DNA from: Datnioides undecimradiatus
Lineage: Eukaryota > Chordata > Actinopteri > Lobotiformes > Datnioididae
Reading direction: 5' to 3'
DNA: 64,000 nt
NCBI GenBank assembly: GCA_008933995.1
Contig: WARS01000011.1
Location: 6,428,016-6,492,015 of the forward strand
Below, in pieces: positions 11,805-23,400 of the stretch. The notes beneath the pieces are model-generated. The model did not search any database, was not told where the DNA came from, and worked only from the letters and a program-made list of their open reading frames with translations. A program made the translations under genes and the position numbers. Each line of letters opens with the position of its first letter. Positions within the stretch are counted from its first letter, which is position 1.

Positions 11805-14327
11805 TCAGGTGCGGCCATGATCACGGGTCACAACCTTTGGCTCTACAGTCTTCTGGTGTGCAGTCTTGACATCTCTCTCTGCATACAGACAAACAGTCAA
11901 ATTGAATTGCACATTGCTCCTGAATTCCTCCTGAAAGATTAAAAATTCACATCTTACTTCTTCTGAAGCATGACGGTTCACAGGTGCGGCCTGGTGCAGC
12001 AGAGCAAACCGCTGTACTGCAGTGAATGTACACCTAAACAAGGAAAAAGGTGTTGGCAGCGCAATACAAAAATATTTTGTGGCAGCAGTGTCTCATCAGT
12101 GTCTGTATTTATTACCTGTTCCCTTAGGGGTTCCAATGAATTGGGATCCACAAAGGTAAACATTTTGAAAATGAAACGCCTGTAGTGGCTTGGGAATTCC
12201 AGCCCAGAGGAGGAATCAACTGGAACCAATGAGCGATCATCCCTGTATGGACACCTGGATAAAGTGCAAATTAGGTTAATGCAATTATACTGAAATGAAA
12301 AGAAATGTAAAAAACCCCCAAAAACATTTAGTTACCCATCTATCAGAATGCCCAACTGGGGAAGACTGTGTGGGTTGGCGGTTGTGGTTGTGACCAAGAG
12401 TCAGGACAAGGTTGGGATCTGTCTTTTCCTGGAGATGAACCTCCACGTACACAGGGTCCCTCAGTACCTTGGCCACAGGATAGTCTGCTTCCGTATAGAA
12501 AGAGGTATAGGCTGCGTCCACTGTGAGAGCAGAGATACCAGTTAGTGTGACAGCCAACATGATGAAATAATATAGACTGTCAAGCAAACGCACACTTACC
12601 TTCATCACAACCCTTTGCACTGCATTGTCCATTAGCTAACCTCAGGCCTACTCTGATGGGTCCCAGAGCAGCAACTGGTAGAAGAGGCTCTTGTAATGGC
12701 AATACCTCTACAACCACAGTTTCAACAGAAGTGCCAATGTACCTACACTGGAAGAGCAGTCTGAAAAAGAAAACTGGGTTATATTCCAAAGTCAGCACTT
12801 TTATTTTCACACCACATAAAAAAAATAATAATAATAAAAAAAAAAAGATTACCTACCTATAATAGCTGTCTCTGGTAATGAGTCCAAGATGCCCAACTCC
12901 AACCTCATATGAAGAAGTCATCCTGTTCTCATAGATTATAACACCAGGCTCCTCCTACGAAAGGTAAAAAATAGTTATATATCAGGTGGGATAACCTATT
13001 GTAGTGGTGAGAAAATAGAGAAAATCAAGGGTTTACCATGACATGAGAGCCACAGGCAGTTACAGGAAAGTGGTAAATGGCAAATGCTGAGTTAGAGTCA
13101 ACATGTGTACAGCCTTGACCTTGTCCCAACAGAGAGATTGACTCAAGGTCAATGTTGGGCAGAGTTACATCTCTGTCCACTACCACAATGAACTGGGCAT
13201 CCTTGGTGCACTGAACAGTCACTGGTGAAACAAAAGCAATGATTGGTTAAAAGATTAGATATTATCAAAAATGTAACAGTCCACAACAAATGAGTTTGAA
13301 ATTTTGCTTTAACTGTTCCATTAGCTAAATGCTAACACCAGCATGCTAAGATGGTCACAATAACAATTTAAACAAAAATAATTTTAAGTGTGGAAAAGTT
13401 ATGTAAACTCAGTTGGACTACAGAATCATATTTTTAAGAAATAAAATCGCATAGTGAATAAAACTGTATACAAAAAGACAGAGGAAAGACAAAGAAAGTT
13501 TTTGTCATGGTGTTATTACGCAGAGATAATTGAACTAATAAAGGTCACGGACCTGCTTTTCCAAAGTAGCACTGTTGGCCGTCAAAGCAGCAGCTAATTG
13601 CTTCACATGCAGCAGAAGAAATATCAGCACCTCCGCATGGGACTTCCTGGCTGTCTGCAACATCACAACTCTGGAAAGAAGGCTGCTTCGGGACACTAGG
13701 TTGGTAAACTGAAGGTGCCTGTGGTGATGTAGGTTGATGTGGTTGCTGTGCTTCAGGGGCCTGAGGCTCTTGAGGAGAATGAAAATCAGTAAATGCTCGT
13801 GGATGTCCCTTTGGTGGTTGAGGAGGCTGCAGTGCTTGAGGATAGTGAGGAACCTTTGGTGGCTGTGGAGGTTGGACTTCTGGCACTTGAGGATATTGAG
13901 GAATCCTTGGTGGTTGAGGAGGTTGGACCTGTGGCATTTTAGGATACTGAGGAACCTTTGGTGGAGGCAGCTGGACCTGTGGCACTTGAGGATATTGAGG
14001 AATATTTGGTGGTGGAGGCGGTTGGACCTGTGGCATTTGAGGGTATTGTGGAGCCTTCTGAAGAGGAGGAGGTTGGACCTGTGGCACATGCAGGTATTGT
14101 GGAGCCTTCTGTGGTGGAAGTTGGACCTGTGGCCTTTGAGGGTATTGAGGAATCTTCTGCGGTGGAACCTGTGGAATCTGGGGGTATTGTGGAGCCTGAG
14201 GAGGTGGAGAGCCCTTTCACATCAGAGGTGCAGGCTTCTGCCAGTCCTGAGCTTTTACTTCTTTGCCAACTAGCCACACTAGCAGTGCTAGTGCCACTAA
14301 AGAGGTGGCATGCCAGTGCTTTACCAT
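11805..14327 (-). pseudogene. Egg-envelope zona pellucida protein, ZP1/ZPB (choriogenin H) type, copy 2; decayed
   Basis: Same eight-exon layout as copy 1: 13553..14327, 13037..13221, 12857..12954, 12600..12760, 12336..12520, 12116..12254, 11958..12033, 11805..11878. Signal peptide, Pro/Gln repeats (IPQYPQVPQVQ type), trefoil (CFDGQQCYFGKA), ZP domain and RRKR site are all recognisable. Defects: codon 37 is TGA (14219..14217) where copy 1 has TCA. The intron 1 donor is GTCCGT where copy 1 has GTGAGT. Eight bases present in copy 1 (5203-5210) are missing at about 12391, shifting the frame inside the ZP domain and removing the conserved RCW of LTLGRCW. Three codons are lost in frame in exon 6 (near 12234). 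About 11 bases are lost in the tail exon (near 11833). With a stop just after the signal peptide and a frameshift in the ZP domain it cannot make the family protein as it stands. Confidence 0.85.
13800..14190 (-). repeat. Pro/Gln-rich coding repeat of ZP copy 2
   Basis: About seven to eight units of 16-17 codons (types PPRIPQYPQVPEVQ and PPKVPQYPKMPQVQ). They are clearly related to, but strongly diverged from, the 48-bp unit of copy 1, in contrast to the near-identical ZP-domain exons. Confidence 0.85.
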
Positions 14328-14385
14328 GGTTGAACAGCAGTTTGACCTGGTCAGACCCCAAGTGCACCACTTATGTGTGATGCCA

Positions 14386-14391
14386 TTTATA
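14386..14391 (-). promoter_or_regulatory. TATA box of ZP copy 2
   Basis: TATAAA on the minus strand, 59 bp before the ATG at 14327, in the same place as in copy 1. Confidence 0.55.
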
Positions 14392-14394
14392 TGT

Positions 14395-16490
14395 CATCTA
14401 AAAAAACAAACAAACAAAAAATCCAACCTTTGACAAATCACCATCAATCACATCTTCCTATCTATTCAGTGGCCACTTAAAAACTTCAGGGGTGTTGTAT
14501 GTAATGTTTTTTTGTTGGTGGGTTTTTTTTTTTTTACATTATTCATGTTAATGATTTGATAAGTCATTTGGCATGTTCACAAAATCAGTTATATGAGTTG
14601 GACAAAGATATGACACACATGCTCTATCAGAACATGTCACTGGGGTGGATGACAGATTGACATTTAAGTAATTATTGACAAGTCCATCATTTGGGTCACA
14701 AAAACCTCTATTAAAGGTCTTTGTGGCCTCAAGTTTTATTTGTCACCAAATGTTTATTTTGCTAGTGCACAATACACAGGATTTTGACTCTATTTAGTAA
14801 GCAGCTTTTTTACACATACAAGTTAACAGTCAGTGGTGTAGATGATACTGAGAAGGAGGAAACTACTTTTTGCAATAAATGTTACCTTTTCCTCACCTTA
14901 TTTGCTGAAATAGATTGATGATTGCAGCAAGGTGTGTTTCTCAAAGTGACAACAGAGCTTTCCTCCAGCCTGCTAGATATTTGCTTCATGGAGTAGGAGG
15001 CGATAAGCATTTGTGACTACTGCAGGTCCTGGTCCTTTGACATTACTTAGATTGTACACATTGATTTTGAGCTGGTTTAACTGTGTTTGTAGTGCAGTAA
15101 AGAGGCTTAATACAATGGAAAAACCCAGGCACCCCGAGTGTAGTAAACTGTAAAGGCTGAGTCCCACTTATAGATGGCCAATATGAAATTTGTATACCAT
15201 TCCAACAAAACCCTCTTCACTTCTGTAATGGTCTTAAAGTGTTGACTATTTTTTCTCCTCAAACCCTGTTACCTTGTAAAGACAAACCAGTTCAAACTAT
15301 TTACTATAATAGATAGATAGATATAGTAGATAGTAGATATACTATTATATCTATATTCTGCTTAAACATGATCAAACATTTATTAAACAGCTGTCTTTGA
15401 GGCTACAACTGGCAGGCTAACTGTGGCATTTTAATACATTTCCCTTCAGTTTAAAGATTCAGGTTCATTTTTGTGATAACACCATGAGATAACTATCTGT
15501 GACATGCACAACAGTAGCACTAGTGTAGCTGAGTCAAAGTCGGTAAATTTCTATTAGATGTCAACATCTTTCTGAAGTTTGCTAATATAAGTTAACACTA
15601 GCCAGCAGAAGTTAATGGTGGCACCATCCTGTGTAAGGCTGTTACAGCAAAGCCCTTCAGTGTAGAGCAAGAGTAAAAGCTGAATGCATGTTTTGTACAA
15701 AAGATCCTTCTGACTGAAACAAGTTTAATTATCTCCAAAATTAAACAAATGTAACACTTTATCAACATTCTAGCTACTTCAGTAACTATAAAATTATTGA
15801 TAGAAGAATGTATTTTTAAAAAGTTAAGTTGCTTAACAAATACTCAAATTACATGGTCAGAATACTTCATAAAGTTTCTTTTGGTTATGGTCACATAAAT
15901 GCAATACAAACTGCCAAAAAAAACCCCCAAGAAAACATACAAAAGCAGTGTCTTACATGTTGTTTTGTTATTGTTGTTTTATTATTAGCTATTTTCTTTG
16001 TTTCCTTTTCAAACAGTCGCATAGGATGCACCAATGACTGGACAGACATGTCAACTGGTGACATTTTCATTTACTCTCTTTAAGTGCGCTCTGATCTCCA
16101 GTTTTTGGCAGTAGATATTTTATTTGTAGACACTTTAGTCAGTGTCTTTGACTAAAGGTAAAAAAAAAATATTACTTACTGCTTTAATTTGCCATATTTG
16201 TAAGATCAATTTTATGGTTGTACTTGTGTCAAGCACCACTACTTTATTTCGAGAGAAATGTAATTTCTACTGCAGTCTGCCACGTCTTTGATGGTAGTTA
16301 CACTGAAGATTTAGATTTCACAAACATTTAACCTTTTGATGCTAGATAAACCCCAATGCATCCAGCTACAATATTTACAATCTGCATTCACTTCATGCCA
16401 TAGTAAAGAAATCCAATAATATATAGCAGGAAGCACAATGCATCTTTAACTTTACCCACCACTGTAGCTAACATTTTTATACAGTACAGT
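14395..16490. other. Intergenic, no gene seen
   Basis: Upstream DNA of ZP copy 2, then AT-rich sequence. A short TAGA/TAGATA-like tandem patch lies at about 15308-15350. No supported gene. Confidence 0.6.
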
Positions 16491-16503
16491 GTAGGTTCTA
16501 GGC

Positions 16504-17204
16504 TAGGGGTGGGCAATTATTTTTTCCAAAGGGCCACATGAGAAACCTGAGCTGTGTTAGAGGGCTGAACCAATAATAACCCTAACTTAACTATGTTCAA
16601 TATTAATTTTCTCCAACTGTAAAGAGCAGTAAATTATATCATTTTGATTATGCTACTGGTAATCAAAGGACTAAGGGTATTCTATTACAATAAAGATATA
16701 AAATTGTGGAGTAAGTCAAAAATACAAGTCATAAAGAGGAAAACAATAATTACATCAGTATTTCATTTTATTTTTAACACATAACTCGTTACAGTGCGTC
16801 GGGAGAGGGGAACGTTCTCAAAAGCCTCCTTTTTATCCGGACATATTAGCGCTGCAGAGTCCACCAAACTCTTTAATAAACTCTCCATCAGAAAACGGTT
16901 TACTGTTTCTAGCGATTTTGTGGGATATGATATAGCTTGCCTTGTAAATAAATATTTTGCAGTCCATGCATTGTTAAAGATGCAGCATTCGGTATCAATC
17001 CTTTTTTTCGCATGAGCTGACATTTTGAGGGTCTGTCGGTAAGCATTCACGTGCACATGCGTCCGTACATAAATAAAAGTCACACTTTCAAAATAAAAGC
17101 AGTGCAGCGTGCATGGCGTCAACTAGTTTTCATTTACATTTCTTGTTTGTGAGGGATCGCACGCGGGCCGGATGTGGCCCGCTGGCCGTAAATGCCCAGG
17201 GCTG
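16504..17204 (-). mobile_element. Relic of a hAT (Charlie-like) DNA transposon
   Basis: The ends resemble hAT-Charlie inverted repeats: TAGGGGTGGGCAATTA at the left and, reading inward from the right, CAGCCCTGGGCATTTACG. Imperfect 8-bp flanking repeats fit a target-site duplication (TTCTAGGC at 16496-16503, TTTTAGGG at 17205-17212; 6 of 8 match). Inside, a minus-strand ORF (16763..17122) carries fragments typical of hAT-derived GTF2IRD2/ZBED-type proteins: DTECCIFNNAWTAKYLF, then CPDKKEAFENVPLSRRTV. Most of the transposase is missing, so this is an internally deleted, non-autonomous copy. It lies just upstream of the first exon of cax1. Confidence 0.75.
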
Positions 17205-17343
17205 TTTTAGGGTATGTTTTCCCTTTAAGGAGCTAGGCCACTGTGGCCTACATTTCCCATAATTCCACGCGTTGTAATTCTCCGTGAATCAGTGCGTCCT
17301 TTTCGCAGGACCGGAGAGACACAAGCGTCTGTTCACCGAGGAC

Positions 17344-17370
17344 ATGAGCGGACCCGATCAGCTGAAATAA
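17344..17370 (+). promoter_or_regulatory. cax1: Short upstream ORF in the cax1 leader
   Basis: ATG to TAA, eight sense codons, ending 31 bp before the cax1 start codon at 17402. If the transcript begins further upstream, this could dampen translation. The leader is CG-rich. Confidence 0.35.
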
Positions 17371-17401
17371 GACCCTACGGTCAGGTGTTTTACCGGCGCA
17401 G

Positions 17402-20400
17402 ATGTCTTTGTCATCCACACAGAGCTCAGACACGAGCAGCCGGCGGAGGAGGCCGGCTGAACACACACACGGTGAGCGAATGAACCTCGTATTTAGCACG
17501 TGAAAATTAAAAAAAACTTTATTTGTACATTAACCGTTCGTGTACTAAACGGCACTGTCAGTGCATTCTCCATGTTAAATCGCTCAGTGTACTGTGTGGT
17601 TGTTGGGGGGGGGGGGGGACGACTATGTGCACTATATGCCCACTATGTGCCCTCACGTCTTTTGTAAAAATGAACATCACACTGTAATGACGCACAGGAG
17701 GTCTATTTTTGTTTCGCATTGTTGGCTGCATTAAATCAAAACATGCCCAAACAGTTATTGAAGTCACAAATTATTTCTCTATTCAATTTAATCTCTTATA
17801 GTATGTATAATGTCAGCAAAAGTGAAAAAATGACCACACAGTGGAACAAGACTATATTCACAACAATAGTAAGCAGGGGAGGAGAAATCAGTGATCAGTG
17901 GAGAACGTCAAACCAACTTTTAAAGGCTTTTGCCCAATAATTTGTGTAAGTTAATCATTCAATGATGAAAATAGTTGATTGATTGATTGATGACTTATTA
18001 AGACTGTTTCAGCCCTATGCCAGACCTTCCCCATCAACCTATGTCTGCAACATTTTTGATTGTAAACTTGTAACAATAGCTAAGAGATCAAGTGTAAGTT
18101 TATCAATGGTTTGCTGAATTCATGAATGTACTTTAATTTACACCTGACTTTATATGGCTTATGATAAAGTAGCTTGCAATGAATTAAACTAATGCTTGCT
18201 AAACCCACTCTATCACTGCAAAATCACCAACACTCAGTAAAACCTTATACGACTGTGCTCATTTCAGGAAGCAAATACAAAAACATAAAGAGGAAACAAA
18301 ACAAGACTGTACCTAGTGTGTGGAGGCACAGTTTTGATCTGCTTGAAAGGGGAAGTCACGATTGTTGTGCTCACTTGTCTCATGATGCCATTGCTTTGTA
18401 TGCATTTATTCATTCATCAAGGCTCTATCTTGTGAGAGACAAACCCTTGAAATGAGTGAATGACTTGCCCTGCACTTAATTGCAGTCATGCCTGTACTGT
18501 CCCTGCAGAACAAATCCAACTGTTGTCTGGCTGTCAGAGAAAGTAATCAGATCAAAGATACTAAGATGGATAGCCATGCTTTTTGCCTGTAAGGGGATGG
18601 TTGACTTTACAATGTACTGCATACAATTTAAGACATAAAAAAGCAAATACATCCACACAAACGTTAATGTCCTTGAAATACTGTAAAAAATTTATGGAGT
18701 TTACATCCGGGGTCATGTGCTATTGTGAGTGCTAGGCATGTGATGGCTCTGTAGCTGAAGTCTTTTGGTGTTTTGAATGAAAGTTAATGATTTTGGACAC
18801 AGTGTATGTGTAATTATAGGTTTGTTTGTTTGTTTGTTTTTTACCAATTCAGCTGTTTCACTACTGATGGAGACATGTGGAGCCAGTCATTTGACTAAGC
18901 CTTTTTGACTTTGCGCTGTAAAGACAAGACAAAGACTTGTCTTGTTTGCCAGATTTCTCAGATGTCTTTTTATGTTTCCTTTAAACCCCAAATTTCAGAT
19001 TGTGCTCTCCTTAAATTTTAGCTAAATGAGACTCAGTCAAAAGATTACGTTTTGTGCAACATTTTGTCTGCTTATGAATATGTTCATAAATATCCAATAG
19101 ACATACATACATAATAATACATTTGCTGCTGTACCAACACAATTTATTAAATTATAATTATGTCACTGTATATGTGAAATGTCACTGTCAGTACAGTGCA
19201 GTGACCTTATGATCTGTATTTTCAGTAACTTTCAGTAGTCTTTGCAATCTTTTTCCTATGATACGTCTATGCTCATGTTGATCAATAACTTGGCTATGAA
19301 CTTTTGTCTTTCTTGGTGTTGCAGATCCTCCGTGGGAGCCTGATCCTCAGGCACATCACAGTCATGGACACATCCACGGCAGACTGTTGGGAGGTCCACC
19401 ACCTAATTCAACTGACACTCCACCTTCAAATCCCTCCGTATGTCCTTCAGTGTGCACCACTAAATATATACCTGCGCACCAATGTGAGTACCTGGCGCCA
19501 ACTTCTATACATTTTTTTTTATTTAACAGCAATGTGGATGTGTTCTAAAACACATATTTGTTATTGTGTTGCTTGTCATTTAAGGTCCAACCCATTGTGC
19601 CTGTGATGATGGCTGGGTGGAGATCCAAAGCAAGAGAACCATCAGGGCAGAGAATGAAGTGGAAGCTAACAAGCTGGTCAACAACTACAGGGTAATAAGT
19701 ACAAGGCAACCGTTTGCCATCAAGTGGTTTGAATGTAGCATAACAGGCAGGACGGTTCATCCCTCAAACTGTCTGTGTGTGTCTGTTTGTTTGTATGTGT
19801 CAGTTTGGCTTTAGAAAATGGAAGAGTCATGTGACGGAGCGTCCGTTTCTAGACAGGTCAGAGGTAGTGAAAGAGCTCTACTCTGAACTGAACGTCATCA
19901 AACCACATTCAGGTATTTGGGTAATAAAATACCTAGTGCTCATGTTGAAAGATAATTCAGGTTTATTACAACATTGGACTTCATTTTGAAGATGTGGACC
20001 TTGTTTCACTTTGTTATGATAACACTGTACTCACACTGTTGGATGTCAGCATGTTGTCAGATCACAGTAATGAACATGATGGGTGTAATATTATTACGGA
20101 AAAAGAGCAAAAATAAGATTTGTGTTGTAATAAACTGTCATTATCCCTTACATATGAACATACATAGAGACAGTTTGTTACTGTGGCTGCTGGACTATTC
20201 ATCACAAAGGATTTTGTGTGTCTTCTTTGTTTCAGGTCATCTCATCACATGTGGAAATGTAGCGTATGTGTTTCTCTTCGGTTGGTGGATCTGCCTGGCA
20301 TATACCCTGGTCGGCATATTTATGTTTATCACTGTCGCTGGTGCAGCATACGGTATGTCAGCCAGTCAAGAGAGATTAATGATGTCAATTACTGATCCAC

Positions 20401-23400
20401 TATTTTACTCATTCATTTTTTTTCTTTTCTCTGTTCAGGCAGGCTTTGCTGGAAGCTGTCCTGCTACTTCCTGTGGCCATTCGGGAAATCAGTCCACGAG
20501 GTACACTTTGTGCTCAGTTGATGTCTGGGAACCATCCTGCCTGTTGCCTGTTGTTTCTCCTGTTGCCTTTCTACCAACTGAAATGAGGAAGATGCACAAT
20601 ACATCTTTCCTCACACACTTGTAGTCATGAAAGCAGAGACCTTTTACCAATTAACACCACAAGCATGCAGTACTTGCACAACACATCTCCTGCAGCTTGT
20701 CATTTTGAATACAAATAACATTTTGTTTATTTAATTACATAAACAAACTAATGTTGTAATGCCTCTGTTGTTCTCACAAATGTCAGTTGGTACTCTAAAG
20801 AAATAATACTCTCCTCTGCTTGTGTTTCTCCAGATTGGAAATACATTGAGGAGATGTTGTGAACAAGCACCGGACTGTGAGTGTAACACAGAGGGAACAC
20901 AAGATAACTCACCAGTTCTGCTGCCTTCACCCACAGAGGTGCTGATCCCGGAGCTGCCAGGACGACCTCTGCGTGCTTCTTACTGGGTAACTAACCCATT
21001 TAACATATTGTACCGAAAGACAAGTACAATTTTATTTATATGACTAATTTATTTCTGCTGCATGAGAAAAAAAATAATCATCAGAGATTTTATCTGAGTG
21101 ATGTGCCTGTTGTGTAGCATCGTTTCTCCACCTATGTGTGGCTGCTGCTGGGATATCCTCCTCTGGCAGTCATCCACTCCCTGGCCTGCTTCTTCTCTTG
21201 GATCCTGGTCTTCACCATCCCCATTTCCAAGATGAATGCACGGACTCTGGCTGTCATCCTCCTCTTGGCTCCTGAGGATGTCTGCATCTCTACCGGCTCA
21301 GAGAAGAAGGCAAGGGAGAGATTTAATGTTTATCATCCAAACATTATCATCCTCCAAAGCACAAAAACCAACAGAGGTTGTTTAGTGTTCATTTTACATA
21401 TGCTTCAGTTTTGTTATATTTTGTTAGCATCAAGGATATGAGACCAGAGCGCTGCTGTGCTGCTACCACGCTGTAAACCGGTACTACTACAAGTACACTG
21501 TTGATGGGATCAATGTGTTCGCTGTCAGTATCCTTTACCCTTAAATATGAAGAATGTGTTTGTGCAAGTCATTGTGTCATATTAAGACCCTGTTATCATC
21601 TTTGACCCACATCTCAGACCTCCTCCCACTAGTAATAGTTGCCATGGTAATTGGATATATTGACAAAGAAAACCAGTACGCCAGCTCTGAGGTCAAGTTT
21701 GCCATAGCAATCGGCTCCATCATACCCCTGTCTTATTACATTGGAATGGGCATTGCCAGGTAAGCTGCTTTCATTCGTTCACACCTGTACAGTGACTTTA
21801 GTTGAAATAGACTTTCACTGAAAAACATTAACGTCTAGTGTTCAAGACATAGAGGATTTCTTACAAATTGCTTCTAATGTTAATTGTGGATCATTTTGGC
21901 ACCTACAGTATCTCAGCCCAGAGTAACTTTGCTGTGGGTGCAGTGGTGAACGCCAGCTTCGGCTCCATCACAGAGCTGACCTTTTACATCACAGCTCTGC
22001 TCAGAGGTCATCAGGCAGCCAACCCGTGTCTGCAGGAGGTCGTTAAAGCAGCGCTGACTGGCACACTGCTTGGATGCATTCTCTTCATCCCTGTGAGCCA
22101 ACCTGCATTTATGTCATAATTTACAGCTATTAACATAATAAAAAAACATTTAGACATTTTCAGTAAGAGGCAGTTTGCATTCCTTGTCAACCTGTTTCAA
22201 CCATTGAATGAGGATCTAAATAAAATCTGTGTTCCAGTAACATGTTCAAATACACAACAGTAATCAAGCATGTGCAGCATGAATGAGGCTCCTTGTTGCG
22301 TCTTTTTCTCAGGGCATCTGCATGATAATCGGGGGGCTGAGACACAGTGAGCAAACATTCAACAGTCGCTCTACAGGCGTGAGCTCTGGGTTGCTTTTCA
22401 TCTCTGTAGGAGGCAAGTAAACCAATACATACACATACACACAAGCTGTATGACATTACCCACCAATACAAAGATGGTGATAGAAATGGGAAACTATTTT
22501 CCTTTTTATGTTACAAGCAGGAAACTGGTTGAAGCAGCACTGTAACAGCACCTCCAGAGCCAAACATGTTGTTGTTTCTTCCTGAAGGCAAATTTGATAA
22601 AATAGTTGCTTAAATTTTGTGTAATTTTGATGCTAGTGCCCCCTGCAGGCAAAAAGGGTTACAAATGTCTCTTTTGTAGCTGCTGTTTTGTAGCTACTGT
22701 TTGAGGTTAGCATTTGTACCAACTGTTGCCTATAATTATTTTGCAGTGACTAACCATAACTGTGTCACACTAATCTGCAGTGGACATCAGAGCAGGAATC
22801 GTCTAGAGAACAAAATGCAACTGCTTGGAGTCATTGTACCAGTGAAAGAAGAAATGTGTAAATGATCTCAATGTTCAGGTTTATACAAAATTCAGCTCTA
22901 AAATGATTCAATTTGACACAGATACGCTTCATGATTCTTGAGTGATTTTGGCAGAAACACAACCAGCTGTACATTTTATGTGTTACACTGTCACCCAAAG
23001 CTAAAATCAACTGTGCTGCAAAAGCATTAGCAACATGTTACACACTAATTCAGCTGCCTGACTGTCAATGGCAGGTGTGTTTGCCCCCACGCTGTTCTCC
23101 AAGGCTTATGGAAATCTAGTGTGTGATGCCTGCACCAACTCCACTGGGGGAAACAGCACGAGCAACAGCAGCGGGCCGTTTGTCTGCCACAACTGTCACT
23201 ACGACCTGGTCTGCACCTTCATTCAAACCTTTTAGTCTCATTATGACGTGCACATTATAACAAACAGTAACTTACATACGCTGTATTACATATAATGTAA
23301 TTTAATTTTTTCAACAGAACAACGGCACATTGTTCCACAACCACGTTGAGTAAGAAATTATATTTCTTTTTTAAACAATATATTGATGGATACTTTTCTT

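Noticed and set aside
13535..14380. Overlapping long ORFs on both strands over ZP copy 2 exon 1
   Set aside because: Shadows of the repeat; only one frame links to the signal peptide and trefoil.
19304..19606. 100-codon plus-strand ORF over cax1 exon 2
   Set aside because: Different frame from the spliced cax1 frame and crosses the exon 2 donor.
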